DNA of 64,000 nucleotides from Neoarius graeffei (Eukaryota > Chordata > Actinopteri > Siluriformes > Ariidae). Positions 51,238-61,903 of the stretch are shown here, in pieces. Made by a program: the position numbers and the translations under genes. Within the stretch, counting starts at the first letter, position 1. Each line of letters opens with the position of its first letter. Under the pieces are notes generated by a model. It was not told where the DNA came from and did not search any database. It saw only the letters and a program-made list of their open reading frames with translations. The DNA lies in contig NC_083575.1 in the NCBI RefSeq assembly GCF_027579695.1, forward strand, positions 31,857,882 to 31,921,881. The letters run 5' to 3'.

Positions 51238-51963
51238 AAAAATCTTGTCAAATTTACAGTGAAAAACTGGCAGCTGTGGTTGCCATTTTTTCACCGTAAA
51301 AAATACAGTGACGGTGTATATGGCTTTACGGTAAAGTATATCAACACTTGTAAAAACAACAGTTTGAAAATGTTCAATTTTACAGGTATTCAATGTACAA
51401 TAATCAGTACATAACTGTTAATTTTACGGATATTCATTGTACAATAAACAATGATTCAAAATGATGGTTACAAGCAATGATCTACTAGACAGATATATAT
51501 ATTTTTTTAGAATTTTTTGGGGCTTTTTTCACCTTTATTGGATAGGACAGTGCAGAGACAGGAAATGAGCTGGAAAGAGAGACGGGGAGGGATCGGGAAA
51601 TGACCTCAGGTCGGAATTGAACCCAGGTCCCCAGATTCATTGTATGACGCCTTAGTTGACTGAGCCACAATGGTGGGCATGTTTTTGTTTTTTTAACAGG
51701 GCAATGATGTAATTTTAACCATCACATTCTGTTTTAGTCTTACAGTTTGTCTGTGTTTAAACTACAACAATTTGTAAATTATACAAAAAAATATGATCAA
51801 TTCAACATATTCTTACTGTTAAATTAACAGTGGCATTTGGTTAGGAGTTTTACAGTATATTGATGTAAATTACACACTGCTTCATTGTTTTTGTATTTAC
51901 AGTTTTTTTATGTCATGATTTTACATAAATTCACTGTTAATTCTACGGACATTTTTTACAGTG
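51238..51963. mobile_element. CACTGTAAAA-ended element in the right LTR
   Basis: CACTGTAAAAAAA ... TTTTTTACAGTG, 726 bp with many TTTACAGT/ACTGTAAA motifs, absent from the matching place of the left LTR (GAGCTGGCTGAG near 44390). A second SINE family sits inside (51503-51680). Confidence 0.75.
51503..51680 (-). repeat. tRNA-derived SINE of a second family
   Basis: On the minus strand: GCCCACCATTGTGGCTCAGT (A-box region TGGCTCAGTCAACTAAGG), B box GGTTCAATTCC, then a body ending AATAAAGGTGAAAAAAGCCC with a T/A-rich tail. Distinct from the window's abundant SINE. Confidence 0.7.
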
Positions 51964-52267
51964 TGGCTGAGATTCCTGATACCATAAAGGTACAAGTACA
52001 AGTATATAGAGAGAATAATAATCATAAATCTAATGAATGATAAATTTAATAGCGCGGTGCCTCCACTGCGAAAATACTACACTTACCTTTGAAGCTAGTG
52101 TATGGTGTATTTCCTCAGAATTTAGAATAAACAGTAGTTTGAGTGAAAGAGCTAATAGCTAGTCTGCAGTGTGCATGTCAGAATGTTCAAATATAAAGAA
52201 CCAAATGAGCAGCCAATACACCCAAGATATAATTAAATGATAATAATGATTATATTTATTAATAAGC

Positions 52268-52298
<31 letters not shown>

Positions 52299-52959
52299 GC
52301 AATAGGAGATATTATTTGATAATAAATGCTTCCCAAAGAAGCATGCAATGTAATAACCAATATGAATAAAATAGTAACACCTGCACAAGAGCGGAAACAA
52401 TTAGCCTACGTCATAGAGATGTTACAGATAGCATATCAACAGTGTGTATACAAGCAGTACATAGTAAGAAAATAAAACTGGGTAAAGTATCAAATGAAAA
52501 AAAGAGTGAAAAAGAAAAACATGCGTGCAGTTGGGGCCCGTTGGCGCACAGGTGGCAGCTCTCTGAACTGCAGGCAGAACAGCAACCGCAAAAAAACAGA
52601 ACAGAACAATGCACACACACACAAAAAAAGTGTAAGAATCAGAGCGGGTGGGTGGAGCACAAAAGCACAGCAGGCCAGAACTCAGTTCAAAAACTCTGTT
52701 TATTTGCAGCTTTTCAGCTATTACTACTTTCCCCAGCCCCACACGTACGTGCACACACACAAGTGTTCTGGTTGGGGAGAGAGCTCCCTTCCTCTGCTCT
52801 CTCTCTCACTGGGGAAGACACACAAACACAGGTTAACTAAAGGGCCCCGTACACGTTCAAAAAAGTCGTCAAAATTTTGTATCAAAATTTTGATGTAAAA
52901 TGTCCACACACGATTCAATGTTTTTTCTATCAAAAATTCAGTATTGTCAAAAACTTTGA

Positions 52960-53347
52960 CATGGACGCAGCAGTGGCCGTAGCACTTGTGTTCGCTTTGG
53001 ACAATGAACCGCCTCGGCATCGACGGAAATGGTCGAAAGACTGGTTTTTGAAACGGCGAACGTACGGTCACGTCAACCTCCTCAGAGAACTTCGTCTCAA
53101 AGAACCAGAGGACTTCCGTAATTTCCTTAGGATGGATGCCCCATCCTTTGATGAATTATTGGACCTTGTCAAGCCATTGATATTGAAAGAAGACACTGTG
53201 ATGCGTTCATCTATACCACCAAGTGAACGCTTGTCCATCACACTGAGGTACCTGGCATCTGGAAATTCTTTTGAAGACTTGAAATTCCTGACTGCAACGT
53301 CTCTGCAAGCAATTGGAAAGACAAGCCCCCCACACACGCATCAATAA
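52960..53347 (+). pseudogene. Harbinger (HARBI1-like) transposase, N-terminal part only
   Basis: Starts MDAAVAVALVFALDNEPPRH; then KWSKDWFLKRRTYGHVNLLR, DFRNFLRMDAPSFDELLDLV, SERLSITLRYLASGNSFEDL and SLQAIGK. This is the conserved N-terminal region of PIF/Harbinger nucleases up to the helix-turn-helix-like part. The DDE catalytic domain is absent; the frame stops at 53347 shortly after KTSPP. Confidence 0.88.
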
Positions 53348-53408
53348 TTTGACGACTCTTCAAAAAATATCAAAGTGATTTGATATGTCAAAATTTGGGT
53401 TCAAAATT

Positions 53409-53788
53409 CTCATCTCATCTCATTATCTCTAGCCGCTTTATCCTTCTACAGGGTCGCAGGCAAGCTGGAGCCTATCCCAGCTGACTATGGGCGAAAGGCG
53501 GGGTACACCCTGGACAAGTCGCCAGGTCATCACAGGGCTGACACATACAGTAGACACAGACAACCATTCACACTCTCATTCACACCTACGGTCAATTTAG
53601 AGTCACCAGTTAACTTAACCTGCATGTCTTTGGACTGTGGGGGAAACCGGAGCACCCGGAGGAAACCCACACAGACACGGGGAGAGCATGCAAACTCCAC
53701 ACAGAAAGGCCCTCGCCGGCCACGGGGCTCGAACCCAGACCTTCTTGCTGTGAGGCGACAGTGCTAACCACTACACCACCGTGCCGCC
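53409..53788 (-). repeat. SINE inside the Harbinger element
   Basis: Full-length minus-strand SINE flanked by the exact 13-bp repeat TGGGTTCAAAATT (53396-53408, 53789-53801). Confidence 0.93.
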
Positions 53789-53953
53789 TGGGTTCAAAAT
53801 TTTGACATCAAATTTTTGACATCAAAACACCCTACACACGATCAAACTTTGTATCAAAATTTTGATACAAAATTTTGACGACTTTTTTGAACGTGTATGG
53901 GGCCCTTAACATCAGCAGCCGGTTTCACTAAGTTAGACTATGACTTTAACTTA

Positions 53954-55230
53954 TGGCCCTTTTCCACTACCCTTTTTCAGCTCACTTCAGCTCGCTTCAG
54001 CTCACTTCAGCCCGACACGGCTCGCGTTTCGACTACCAAAAACCAGCACGACTCAGCTCGTTTCAGCTCTGCTTAGCCCCTAAAACTCGCACTGTTTTGG
54101 AGTGGGGCTGAAGCGAGCCAAACCGAGCCGACTGAGGCTGGAGGCGTGAGCAGACACTCCCCTGTGCACTGATTGGTGAGGAGGAGTGTCCTCACATGCC
54201 CACACACGCCCCGCGAGCGCGCTGGGATCTGTAAACACCGCAAACCCGGAAGAATAATAATTACGAATTACGAGAATTTCTGAAGCCTTATGCGCCTCGC
54301 CTCATCTATACGCTCTTGCCAGTATCTGTTGGCGTTGTAGGTGACAACAAGCCACAGCACCAAGACCAGCAACACTAACGACTCCATGTCCTCCATGTTT
54401 ATTGTTTACTATTCGGGTCGTGAGACTACCGCTTAAAAGATCACTGAATCAGTGACATACAGAGCATCGTGCACGAGTTCGCGGAGCGCAAGGCTCGTCG
54501 TATGCCCTTCAAATAATGCGCGCAGTAGGCTATTGATGTTTTATTATGAGCCATGTACAGTATGTCGCCGAATGTTTTTTTGTTTCTGAGTTACATGTTC
54601 GTTTGAAGGACTTAATGTACAAAATAACATAGTTGCACCCCGTAGTGTTGAAATTGGTAAACACAGTGCATTCAGTGAGGTTTGCACCGCCCTCCTTTTA
54701 TTTCTGACTCTTCCTGTCACCATTGCAACCTCTGAGCGCTCATTCGTATGCCCTTCAAATAATGTGCGCAGTATAGGCTATTGATGTTTTATTATGAGCC
54801 ATGTACAGTATCCTAATGTTTTTTGTTTCTGAGTTACATGTTCGTTTGAAGGACTTGATGTACTAAATAACATAGTTGCACCCGGTAGTGTTGAAATTGG
54901 TAAACACCGCAGTTGCGGACATTTTGTAGCCTAAAATGATGTTATGATAAGCTTTAATAAAATGCCCGGTCATTTGCCCCGCCCCCGGCCCGGCTCTGAC
55001 TTGTTCCGCCACTGTCACTGATGTCACTGTTTGCGCTGCTTAACGACATCACGTGACGTCCACCCACTTTCGCTAACTCCACCCAATGTGTCCACCCACT
55101 TCCAGCCAGCACGGTTCAGCGCGGTTGTAGTCGAAATGCAACTCCAACAGCCCCGCTCAGCTCGACTCAGCTCGACTCGGCTCGACTCGGCACGGCACGG
55201 CTCAGCCGCGTTTGTAGTGGAAAAGCGGCA
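53954..55230. mobile_element. TTA-flanked element with CAGCTC-rich ends and hAT fragment
   Basis: 1277 bp; ends TGGCCCTTTTCCACTACC and GTAGTGGAAAAGCGGCA with TTA on both sides (53951-53953, 55231-55233). Terminal zones are runs of CAGCTCACTTCAGCTCGC-type repeats. The interior has a 165-bp direct repeat (54509-54664 and 54746-54906, about) and a short hAT-like dimerisation-domain coding trace (LLLFLTLPVTIATSERSF at 54690-54745). Confidence 0.7.
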
Positions 55231-55371
55231 TTAGACAGCGGGTATAGTCGGGCTTAGCATAGACGTCTAACAAATACTGTTGCACAAAGCAGTTAAGACT
55301 CCGACTATCTTAAGTCATACTATGCTGCAAAGGATTGTGGGTATTTTAAGACTCTTTTCAAAACAAAAAAA

Positions 55372-55850
55372 ATGGCGGACAGTGGTCGTTCAGCCACTCG
55401 GAAAATCTGGCTATATTAGAGGAATTTAATTCCTACAAAGACGTTTTATTAGGCAAATTCAGCGAAGAATGTAGCAATAAGAAAAAACATGAAGTGTGGG
55501 AAAAAATAACGTCGTCTGTGAATAGCGTTAATCCATCTGCGAGAAGAGATGTTGCTGCCGTGCGTAAAAACACCCCCACTGGAGGAGGGGGTTTGAAGAA
55601 ACTAAAAGTAACCACCGAAATGGTCATCAACATTTATGGCGATGAGTCGCCCTTATTCTGGGGAGTGAAAGGAGGAAAGGAGAGCGGAGTAACCGGCTTC
55701 GCCAGACCCAGCAGCAACTCCCTTAGCAACGTTGCTAGCAACGTTGAAGCTGAGGCTCCTTCACCCTCGGAGTTGTCATCACCCAGTACCTGCGCGGATG
55801 TGACACTACACGAAGAGCCTACCAAAAGGAAAGACTGCAACTTAAATTGA
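55372..55850 (+). pseudogene. MYB-like protein gene, copy 1 (deleted)
   Basis: ATGGCGGACAGTGG..., then after a shift HSENLAILEEFNSYKDVLLG, NKKKHEVWEKITSSVNSVNP, and a tail SNSLSNVASNVEAEAPSPSE ending CNLN. Relative to copy 2 it has lost a few bases after codon 7 and about 60 bp covering the third helix (QKRFKNIARGK). The fold resembles the MYB/SANT-like domain of NAIF1 and Harbinger accessory proteins. Confidence 0.7.
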
Positions 55851-55875
55851 AGAGACTCGCACAGATGGAGGAGTG

Positions 55876-55908
<33 letters not shown>

Positions 55909-56561
55909 AGAGAGAGAGATAAGTGATGAGTGGTGATGTAATTATATGGATAAATGAATTGATATTTATATTATTTATATATATTTATAAGTAATAAAAT
56001 GAATAAGCTGGCATTACACTGTTTGTTCTTTATTGAATACTTTATAGTTAGATTATAATAGCCTAAATTTGTGTATTACATACTTGCAATGTACTTCACT
56101 GCCTTAACATTTCAAGCTTTCTTGTAGTTATTGACATTGATGGCACTTACGGCTTGACTGTTTTTTTTTTTAATTAAATTTTATAGCCCTTAGACCCATA
56201 TTAGACTGGGGGGAGGGTGTCTTACTTTTTAAGCCTAAAATTAGACTTAAAAAATTAGTCTTAACTTTTGTGAAACTGTCTTACTTGCATTAGACTGGTC
56301 TATAAAGAAACTTAAGACCAATCTTAACCCATAGACCAGTCTAAACTACTTTAGTGAAACCGGACCCTGGAGCCGGTAACATCAGCAGCCGGTTTCACTA
56401 AGATAGACTATGACTATAACTTCGACAGAGGGTATAGTCGGACTTAGCATAGACGTCTAACAAAAACTGTTGCACAAAGCAGTTAAGACTCTGACTATCT
56501 TAAGTCGTACTATGCCGCAAAGGATTGTTGGTAATTTAAGACTCTTTTCAAAACAAAAAAA

Positions 56562-56951
56562 ATGGCGGACAGCAACCGGTCAGTGCCGTTCATGCACTCA
56601 GAGAATTTAGCCATTTTTGAAGAATTTAATTCCTACAAAGGGGTTTTGTTGGGGAAATTCAATGAGGAGTGTACCAACAAAAAGAAACATGAGGTGTGGA
56701 AAAAAATCACCGATGCGGTGAACAGCGTTAACCCCGCTGCGGTACGAGACGTGTCAGCTGTGCAGAAGAGGTTTAAAAATATTGCCAGAGGCAAAAAAGG
56801 AAATATACAAGCGGAAAACGGGACCCCCAACGGGAGGAGGGAAAGCGAAGAAACTAAAAGTCACCACCGAAATGGTGATAGAGATCTACGGAGGCGAGTC
56901 GCCGTTATTATCTACATCACTCCTCCATCTGCGCGAGTCTCTTCAATTTAA
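56562..56951 (+). CDS. MYB/SANT-like accessory protein of a Harbinger-type element
   Basis: 129 codons from ATG 56562. Residues about 13-75 (SENLAIFEEFNSYKGVLLGK, KKKHEVWKKITDAVNSVNPA, VSAVQKRFKNIARGKKG) form a trihelical MYB/SANT-like domain as in NAIF1 and the second protein of PIF/Harbinger elements, which in known systems helps the transposase enter the nucleus and bind ends. After about residue 90 a shift relative to copy 1 leads to DLRRRVAVIIYITPPSARVS and a stop inside the inverted repeat, so the C-terminus is altered. Confidence 0.65.
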   Translation: MADSNRSVPFMHSENLAIFEEFNSYKGVLLGKFNEECTNKKKHEVWKKITDAVNSVNPAAVRDVSAVQKRFKNIARGKKGNIQAENGTPNGRRESEETKSHHRNGDRDLRRRVAVIIYITPPSARVSSI

Positions 56952-57352
56952 GTTGCAGTCTTTCCTTTTGGAGCGACTGCAACTTAAATTGAAGAGACTC
57001 GCGCAGATGGAGGAGTGATGTAGTGGTGTGTGTGTGTGTGTGTGTATGAGAGAGAGAGAGATAAGTGATGAGTGGTGATGTAATTATATGCATAAATGAA
57101 TTGATATATTTATATTATTTATATATATTTATATTACTTATAAGTAATAAAATGAATAAGCTGGCATTACACTGTTTGTTCTTTATTGAATACTTTATAG
57201 TTAGATTATAATAGCCTAAATTTGTGTATTACATACTTGCACTTCACTGCCTTAACATTTCAAGCTTTCTTGTAGTTATTGACATTGATGGCACTTATGG
57301 CTTGACTGTTTTTTTTTTAAATTAAATTTTATTCATTTAAGAAAGTATGTCC

Positions 57353-57425
57353 AGTAATAATAGTAACAATAGTAATAATAATAACAATAGTAATAATAAC
57401 AAGAACACAATAACAAGAACAACAC

Positions 57426-57463
<38 letters not shown>

Positions 57464-57473
57464 CAACAACAAC

Positions 57474-57507
<34 letters not shown>
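57353..57507. repeat. (AAT)n and (AC)n microsatellites
   Basis: Mixed AATAAT/AAC tract then (AC)n at 57475-57507, within MYB element copy 2. Confidence 0.9.
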
Positions 57508-57510
<3 letters not shown>

Positions 57511-57880
57511 ATTCACACACTATTTCAGTTATTACCATGGTGATATAGCCCTTAGACCCATATTAGACTGGGGGGAGGGTGTCTTACTTTTTAAGCCTAA
57601 AATTAGACTTAAAAAATTAGTCTTAACTTTTGTGAAACTGTCTTACTTGCATTAGACTGGTCTATAAAGAAACTTAAGACCAATCTTAACCCATAGACCA
57701 GTCTAAACTACTTTAGTGAAACCGTGTAGTGTTTCTGCCACTTACCTTCCCTGACTCCGCCCTCCATTCACAGACCGCCGCTTGACCACGCCCCCGCTGC
57801 CACAATATGCTGTCGTTCAAACTCCAGATCTGTCGGTGTGGCAGTCATGCACAAAAAGTTGTTACCAACCGCCGTTAAAA

Positions 57881-57911
57881 ACAGAAGAAGAAGAAGAAGA
57901 AGAAGAGGAAC
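57881..57911. repeat. (GAA)n microsatellite
   Basis: AGAAGAAGAAG... about 10 units between the solo LTR and the 58031 mini-exon. Confidence 0.85.
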
Positions 57912-58030
57912 CGATTGAGAAAACAGAAGAAAGTTGTGTCAGTGATTGTAGGCAGCAGCTGTTATGTTAAACATATAGACTCGTCTGATACTTGTTTCAG
58001 TTTTAACTATTTATGAATCACTTGTGAAGA

Positions 58031-58071
58031 TGAAACGGCAGCGACAGCGTCTGAGTGAAGACTTCTGTAAG

Positions 58072-58127
<56 letters not shown>

Positions 58128-58128
58128 T
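58031..58128 (+). other. Possible short first exon, then (ATT)n microsatellite
   Basis: ATGAAACGGCAGCGACAGCG encodes MKRQRQRLSEDF and meets a consensus donor GTAAGTC at about 58067. A (TTA)n run (58072-58128) follows at once. No later exon could be linked, so this may be chance. Confidence 0.25.
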
Positions 58129-58156
58129 AGCTAGCTGAAGTGACAGCCCTGTGCGC

Positions 58157-58355
58157 TCAAAAAAATAAAACATTGGATTTACTTAACCGAGTTATGGCAA
58201 CCGGTCCCACGAAACTGTGTTAATTTAGATGTATTGAATACAGTTATGTTTTGAATAACTCAACATAACTGTATTCAATACATCTAAATTAACACAGTTT
58301 CGTGGGACCGGTTGCCATAGCTCGGTTAAGTAAATCCAATGTTTTTTTTTTGAGT
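58157..58355. mobile_element. Foldback MITE with 80-bp near-perfect arms
   Basis: Arms 58171-58250 and 58262-58341 are reverse complements with one mismatch (GAGTTATGG vs GAGCTATGG) around an 11-nt loop. CTCAAAAAAA and TTTTTTTGAG extend it outward. No coding potential. Confidence 0.85.
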
Positions 58356-58359
58356 GTGA

Positions 58360-59080
58360 CTGAGTAGCGTCCGCTGTAGTAAACTACTTTTGTCATGTTG
58401 GTGTAGCTTAGCGTGCTACATTTCTCTAGGGGGACGTGGAGTGAAGCTTCATTTAATGTGGAGTAACTGTTAGTTTAGGTCACTATAGCTTGCCCAACAC
58501 TGTCAGCTAGCTGACAAGAAAATGAATCAGTGTCTAAGTGCTAAACCAAAACAAGCCAAACGAGGAAGAAACTCAAGAGGAATTACGGTCAAATTAAATT
58601 AAGGGCGAAACGAAAGGGGAAATGTACAGATATGTCCGAAAACATGTCTTGTTAAGGTTTTTGTATACCCTGTATGCAACATTCATATCCTTTGCCAGTC
58701 ATATACCTGTTTAAATGACAAACTGAGCTATGTGTGGTTGTTTTTAGAGATGATAAAGACGTTTTATACTCATGCTACGAAACTATCAGCCTCTCTAGCA
58801 CTAGTGCTGTTCCAGCTCTTCACTGTCTCAGAAGGAACATGGAGAGAGAGAGAGAGAGAGAGAGAGACACTAATTGCTAGGTATGCACACTATCACGTGA
58901 TGGTTAAGAAATTATGCGGAAAGTGTCATGTGCTGAGTGCAAACAGAGACTCCATCAAGAAGAGCTGTGACAGCATAACTGAAGGGAGGACGGCTTCCAT
59001 ACATCCCAGTTTCCCAAAACGCTCTGTACGCATAAACCCTCCAGATTTGCTCCTTTACCTACTCAAAAACTATTACCAAA
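58360..59080. other. Unassigned sequence
   Basis: No repeat family or gene recognised except a (GA)n run at 58841-58868. A 165-codon plus-strand ORF here runs into the SINE and looks fortuitous. Confidence 0.5.
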
Positions 59081-59084
59081 AGTC

Positions 59085-60056
59085 TTCTCATCTCATCTCA
59101 TTATCTCTAGCCGCTTTATCCTGTTCTACAGGGTCGCAGGCGAGCTGGAGCCTATCCCAGCTGACTACGGGCGAAAGGCGGGGTACACCCTGGACAAGTC
59201 GCCAGGTCATCACAGGGCTGACACATTAATGCTGTGTTCACACTTATACCGGTACAATAGTGGTATAACTGTATCGATACAAAGTATACCGGTGCAGTTT
59301 AGTGCATCTGTCCACACTAGCGAGAAATGTTTGCGGTTTTCTTTCACGGTAGTTGAAATGCGCGTGCGCGAAATGTTTCTGTGGTTACCGAGTAACTTCC
59401 TTCCAAGAATATGGCGGATGAAACAACGTGTGTGCGCTTTTTGTTCTCAGTGTACAGTCTGTATTTCTGGTGGTCGTTTATTCAGTCGAATCGTATAAAA
59501 CGCGCGAGGCAGTTGAGAAAGAAACAAAGAAAACGAATCTCCGTTCTTCACTATTTTATTCAGCGAAGACATCGATTGAGGTGTGTGACTTTGCGCATGC
59601 GCATTATATTTGTATCGATACAGAACCGCTTCATCTGTCCACACTACAGCAAAGCGCTACAGTACCGATACTGTACCGGTACGAAACCCATACATTTGTG
59701 GGTTTCGTACCGATACAGTTATACCGCTACAGTACCGGTATAGTTGCTAGTGTGGACAGGTGTTGCGGTACAAAAGTAGTATCGTATCGGTACAAAATCC
59801 CTAGTGTGGACAGGGTAAGACACAGACAACCATTCACACTCACATTCACACCTACGGTCAATTTAGAGTCACCAGTTAACCTAACCTGCATGTCTTTGGA
59901 CTGTGGGGGAAAACGGAGCACCCGGAGGAAACCCACGCGGACACGGGGAGAACATGCAAACTCTGCACAGAAAGGCCCTCGCCGGCCACGGGGCTCGAAC
60001 CCAGACCTTCTTGCTGTGAGGCGACAGCGCTAACGACTACACCACCGTGCCGCCCG
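59085..60056 (-). repeat. SINE split by a TAA-flanked MITE
   Basis: Tail and body at 59085-59226, head at 59817-60056 (GTGCCGCC end). The MITE 59227-59816 is inserted in the GACACATAGACACAG region. Confidence 0.88.
59227..59816 (-). mobile_element. Nonautonomous TIR element (copy 2 of the 5066 family)
   Basis: TGCTGTGTTCACACTTATAC ... CCTAGTGTGGACAGGG, with TAA at 59227-59229 and 59817-59819 (edges may shift by 1-3 bp). Inner ORF on the plus strand from 59411 reads MADETTCVRFLFSVYSLYFW, then [18 protein letters not shown], also seen in fragments in copy 1. Likely PIF/Harbinger-derived. Confidence 0.7.
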
Positions 60057-61899
60057 CACCGAAAGTCTTGACTAAACAAATGTTTTTAGCCTAGACATAA
60101 AACACTGTAAAATTGTCCACTTTTACATACAGCTGAGATGAACCTAGATGTGCATTTTCTGTTAGGGTTCAGCTTGACATACTAATATTAATGCCATTCA
60201 CGTTAAGTAACATTAATATTTCCCAGTGTCTCATACCAAGAAGGAAATATAAGCGGATTAAATGTGATAGTGCCATCATTGCCCACTGTCTTATCCTGTA
60301 GCCTAGGTTAACAATTATTGATAACTAGGTTACCTTAACTTTTCACATAATTATGAGATCCTGATCTCATAATTACGAGCTCCTTTCTTGTAATTATGAA
60401 ATAACGTGTCTAATTTTTTTTCTTTTGTGAATGTAATGCGCTTATGTACTGTAGGGACATTTACAGTGTAATCTTGTTTACGGAAACCCTGTCTGCAAAC
60501 ATTTATATGCATGCATATAGGGCCATAATTTCTTTTGATACAAGGCTCTCAATTTGATACCTCGATTTGAGCAACATTGAATAATAAACTAGATGATGAG
60601 GTGTAAAATATTGGTTCTTAAAATACAATGGAAAACCATTTAAACTTTTAATCAGGCTCACATTCCCACATCTTAAACAAACAAACAAACAAACAAACAA
60701 ACAAACAAACAAACAAACAAACAAAAACCTTTATCCCAACCCATGAAAGAGGCTACAGAGGTTTAAAAATAATACCTAACTTTCCTAAGCGTGCTGTTTT
60801 CCACAGCATATGAGCATAACATACTAGGTTCTGCATTCACCATTTCCTCCCAAATCTTTGAGGTCTGGTGTCTGAGACCACTTCATCTTCCCAGTAAGTT
60901 ATGATGCTGATGGCCCCTGAGTGGTGCACCAAAAAATGCAGAATACTCCAAACATGTGTGCAACATGCCTGCAACTTCAGCCTCATATCTAGCCAACCTT
61001 AGCTGTTTAAACTGCAACTCAACTGATTGAAATGAAGGCACATGTATGATAAAGAAATATATGTGAATGTATCTACAACCAATTTGTAGCTCCTCATGCT
61101 ATTATTGTCACATTTTTTATGCAGCTACAACACAGCTGTCAGAGGAAGTTCCACAGTTTATGGAGTGGCATTGGCTAACTTCCAGGGTACCGCCAACTCC
61201 AAAATCAGTTGACCAATGGAGAGTTTAAGGTGAACATCTTCAAAGAATCACCCCCTAAAAATGTGCCAAAAGTCAGAAACAAGAAAAAAAATTGCAGAAA
61301 CAAAATACAGCCCCATAGTTATCCCCCTCAGTGCCATTCTTGAGTAAAGACAGAGTGTTCGAGAACAATTCCTTTTATAGTGCCGTGTATGGCTGCCAAC
61401 ATTTCTAAGTGAGAAAATGAACCTCAGAAATATGACAACTTCTAATAAAATAATGTATTTATCTTTCTGCAAAGTCTTACAACTTCAGGATGCAAAACCA
61501 CACGTATGACGAGATATGTGCCTCCAATTTTTGCCACATTATTCCAGTATTACGTGATTTAAAATAGCCATAAAAGAATATCTTATTTATAAAAGGTATT
61601 TCCAACAATGACTAACAAGATGAAGAAGAGGACTACACAAGTTAAATCATTACAAATATTTACTGACTGTACATGAAAGCATTATTCTTTCATTATAGAT
61701 AGTTTATAAAGCACTGGTACAATGATTAAATTATTAGAAAGAAACTAGAAGTACTGTCCAGGTGCAATAAATTGGCATGGAGTGAACCAGGGTTGGAAAT
61801 GAACCAAAACCTTCCAGCCACTCAATTTTTTACCAGCCACTTTCTTATTTTAATCAAGAGTAACTGCATGTGAAAATAATGATTATGTAGATAAATATT
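60057..61899. other. AT-rich intergenic sequence with (CAAA)n
   Basis: A (CAAA)n microsatellite at 60676-60725. No gene, splice-paired exon or known repeat recognised in the rest. Confidence 0.55.
60676..60725. repeat. (CAAA)n microsatellite
   Basis: About 12 units of AAAC/CAAA. Confidence 0.93.
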
Positions 61900-61903
61900 T
61901 TAA

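Larger units (their letters stand above)
44308..52587 (-). mobile_element. Internally deleted LTR element (LTR - pol tail - truncated LTR)
   Basis: Two direct repeats flank a short interior: left 44308-50560 (about 1.46 kb once the 4.8-kb Gmr1-like insertion is removed) and right 51142-52587 (truncated; contains a 0.73-kb insertion). On the minus strand a polypyrimidine-complement purine tract GGGGGGAGAG (50570-50561) directly precedes TGTAAGGTCC, the start of the 3' LTR. The interior keeps only a pol C-terminal frame. Superfamily not assigned. Confidence 0.7.
52841..53906 (+). mobile_element. PIF/Harbinger element, internally deleted
   Basis: Ends AGGGCCCCGTACACGTTCAA and TTGAACGTGTATGGGGCCCT, TAA duplicated on both sides (52838-52840, 53907-53909). 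Long TIR of about 50 bp with ATCAAAATTTTGAT repeats. Holds the 5' part of a transposase and a nested SINE. Confidence 0.92.
53922..56363 (+). mobile_element. MYB-gene-bearing TIR element, copy 1
   Basis: Ends CCGGTTTCACTAAGTTAGAC and GACCAGTCTAAACTACTTTAGTGAAACCGG. Interrupted by the 53954-55230 element. It encodes a MYB-like protein (55372-55850) but no transposase. Copy 2 follows at once; both are preceded by TAACATCAGCAG, showing tandem duplication of element plus flank. Confidence 0.75.
56376..57723 (+). mobile_element. MYB-gene-bearing TIR element, copy 2
   Basis: CCGGTTTCACTAAGATAGAC ... TACTTTAGTGAAACCG, about 1.33 kb. Carries an open MYB-like frame, a perfect 49-bp inverted repeat (56912-57023) and an inserted microsatellite tract ((AAT)n, (AC)n; 57353-57507) not in copy 1. 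Confidence 0.78.
52631..57804 (-). repeat. Solo LTR (Gmr1-like relative) in two pieces
   Basis: Minus-strand LTR: its start TGTGGCAGCGGGGGCGTGGT is at 57804-57724, its end (...GATTCTTACA) at 52840-52631. The pieces are separated by Harbinger and MYB-element insertions (52841-57723). The joined sequence follows the order of LTRs 44675-44978 and 49087-49458 (GTTAACTAACATCAG|TGTAGTG). No internal region and no matching 5-bp duplication found. Confidence 0.75.
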
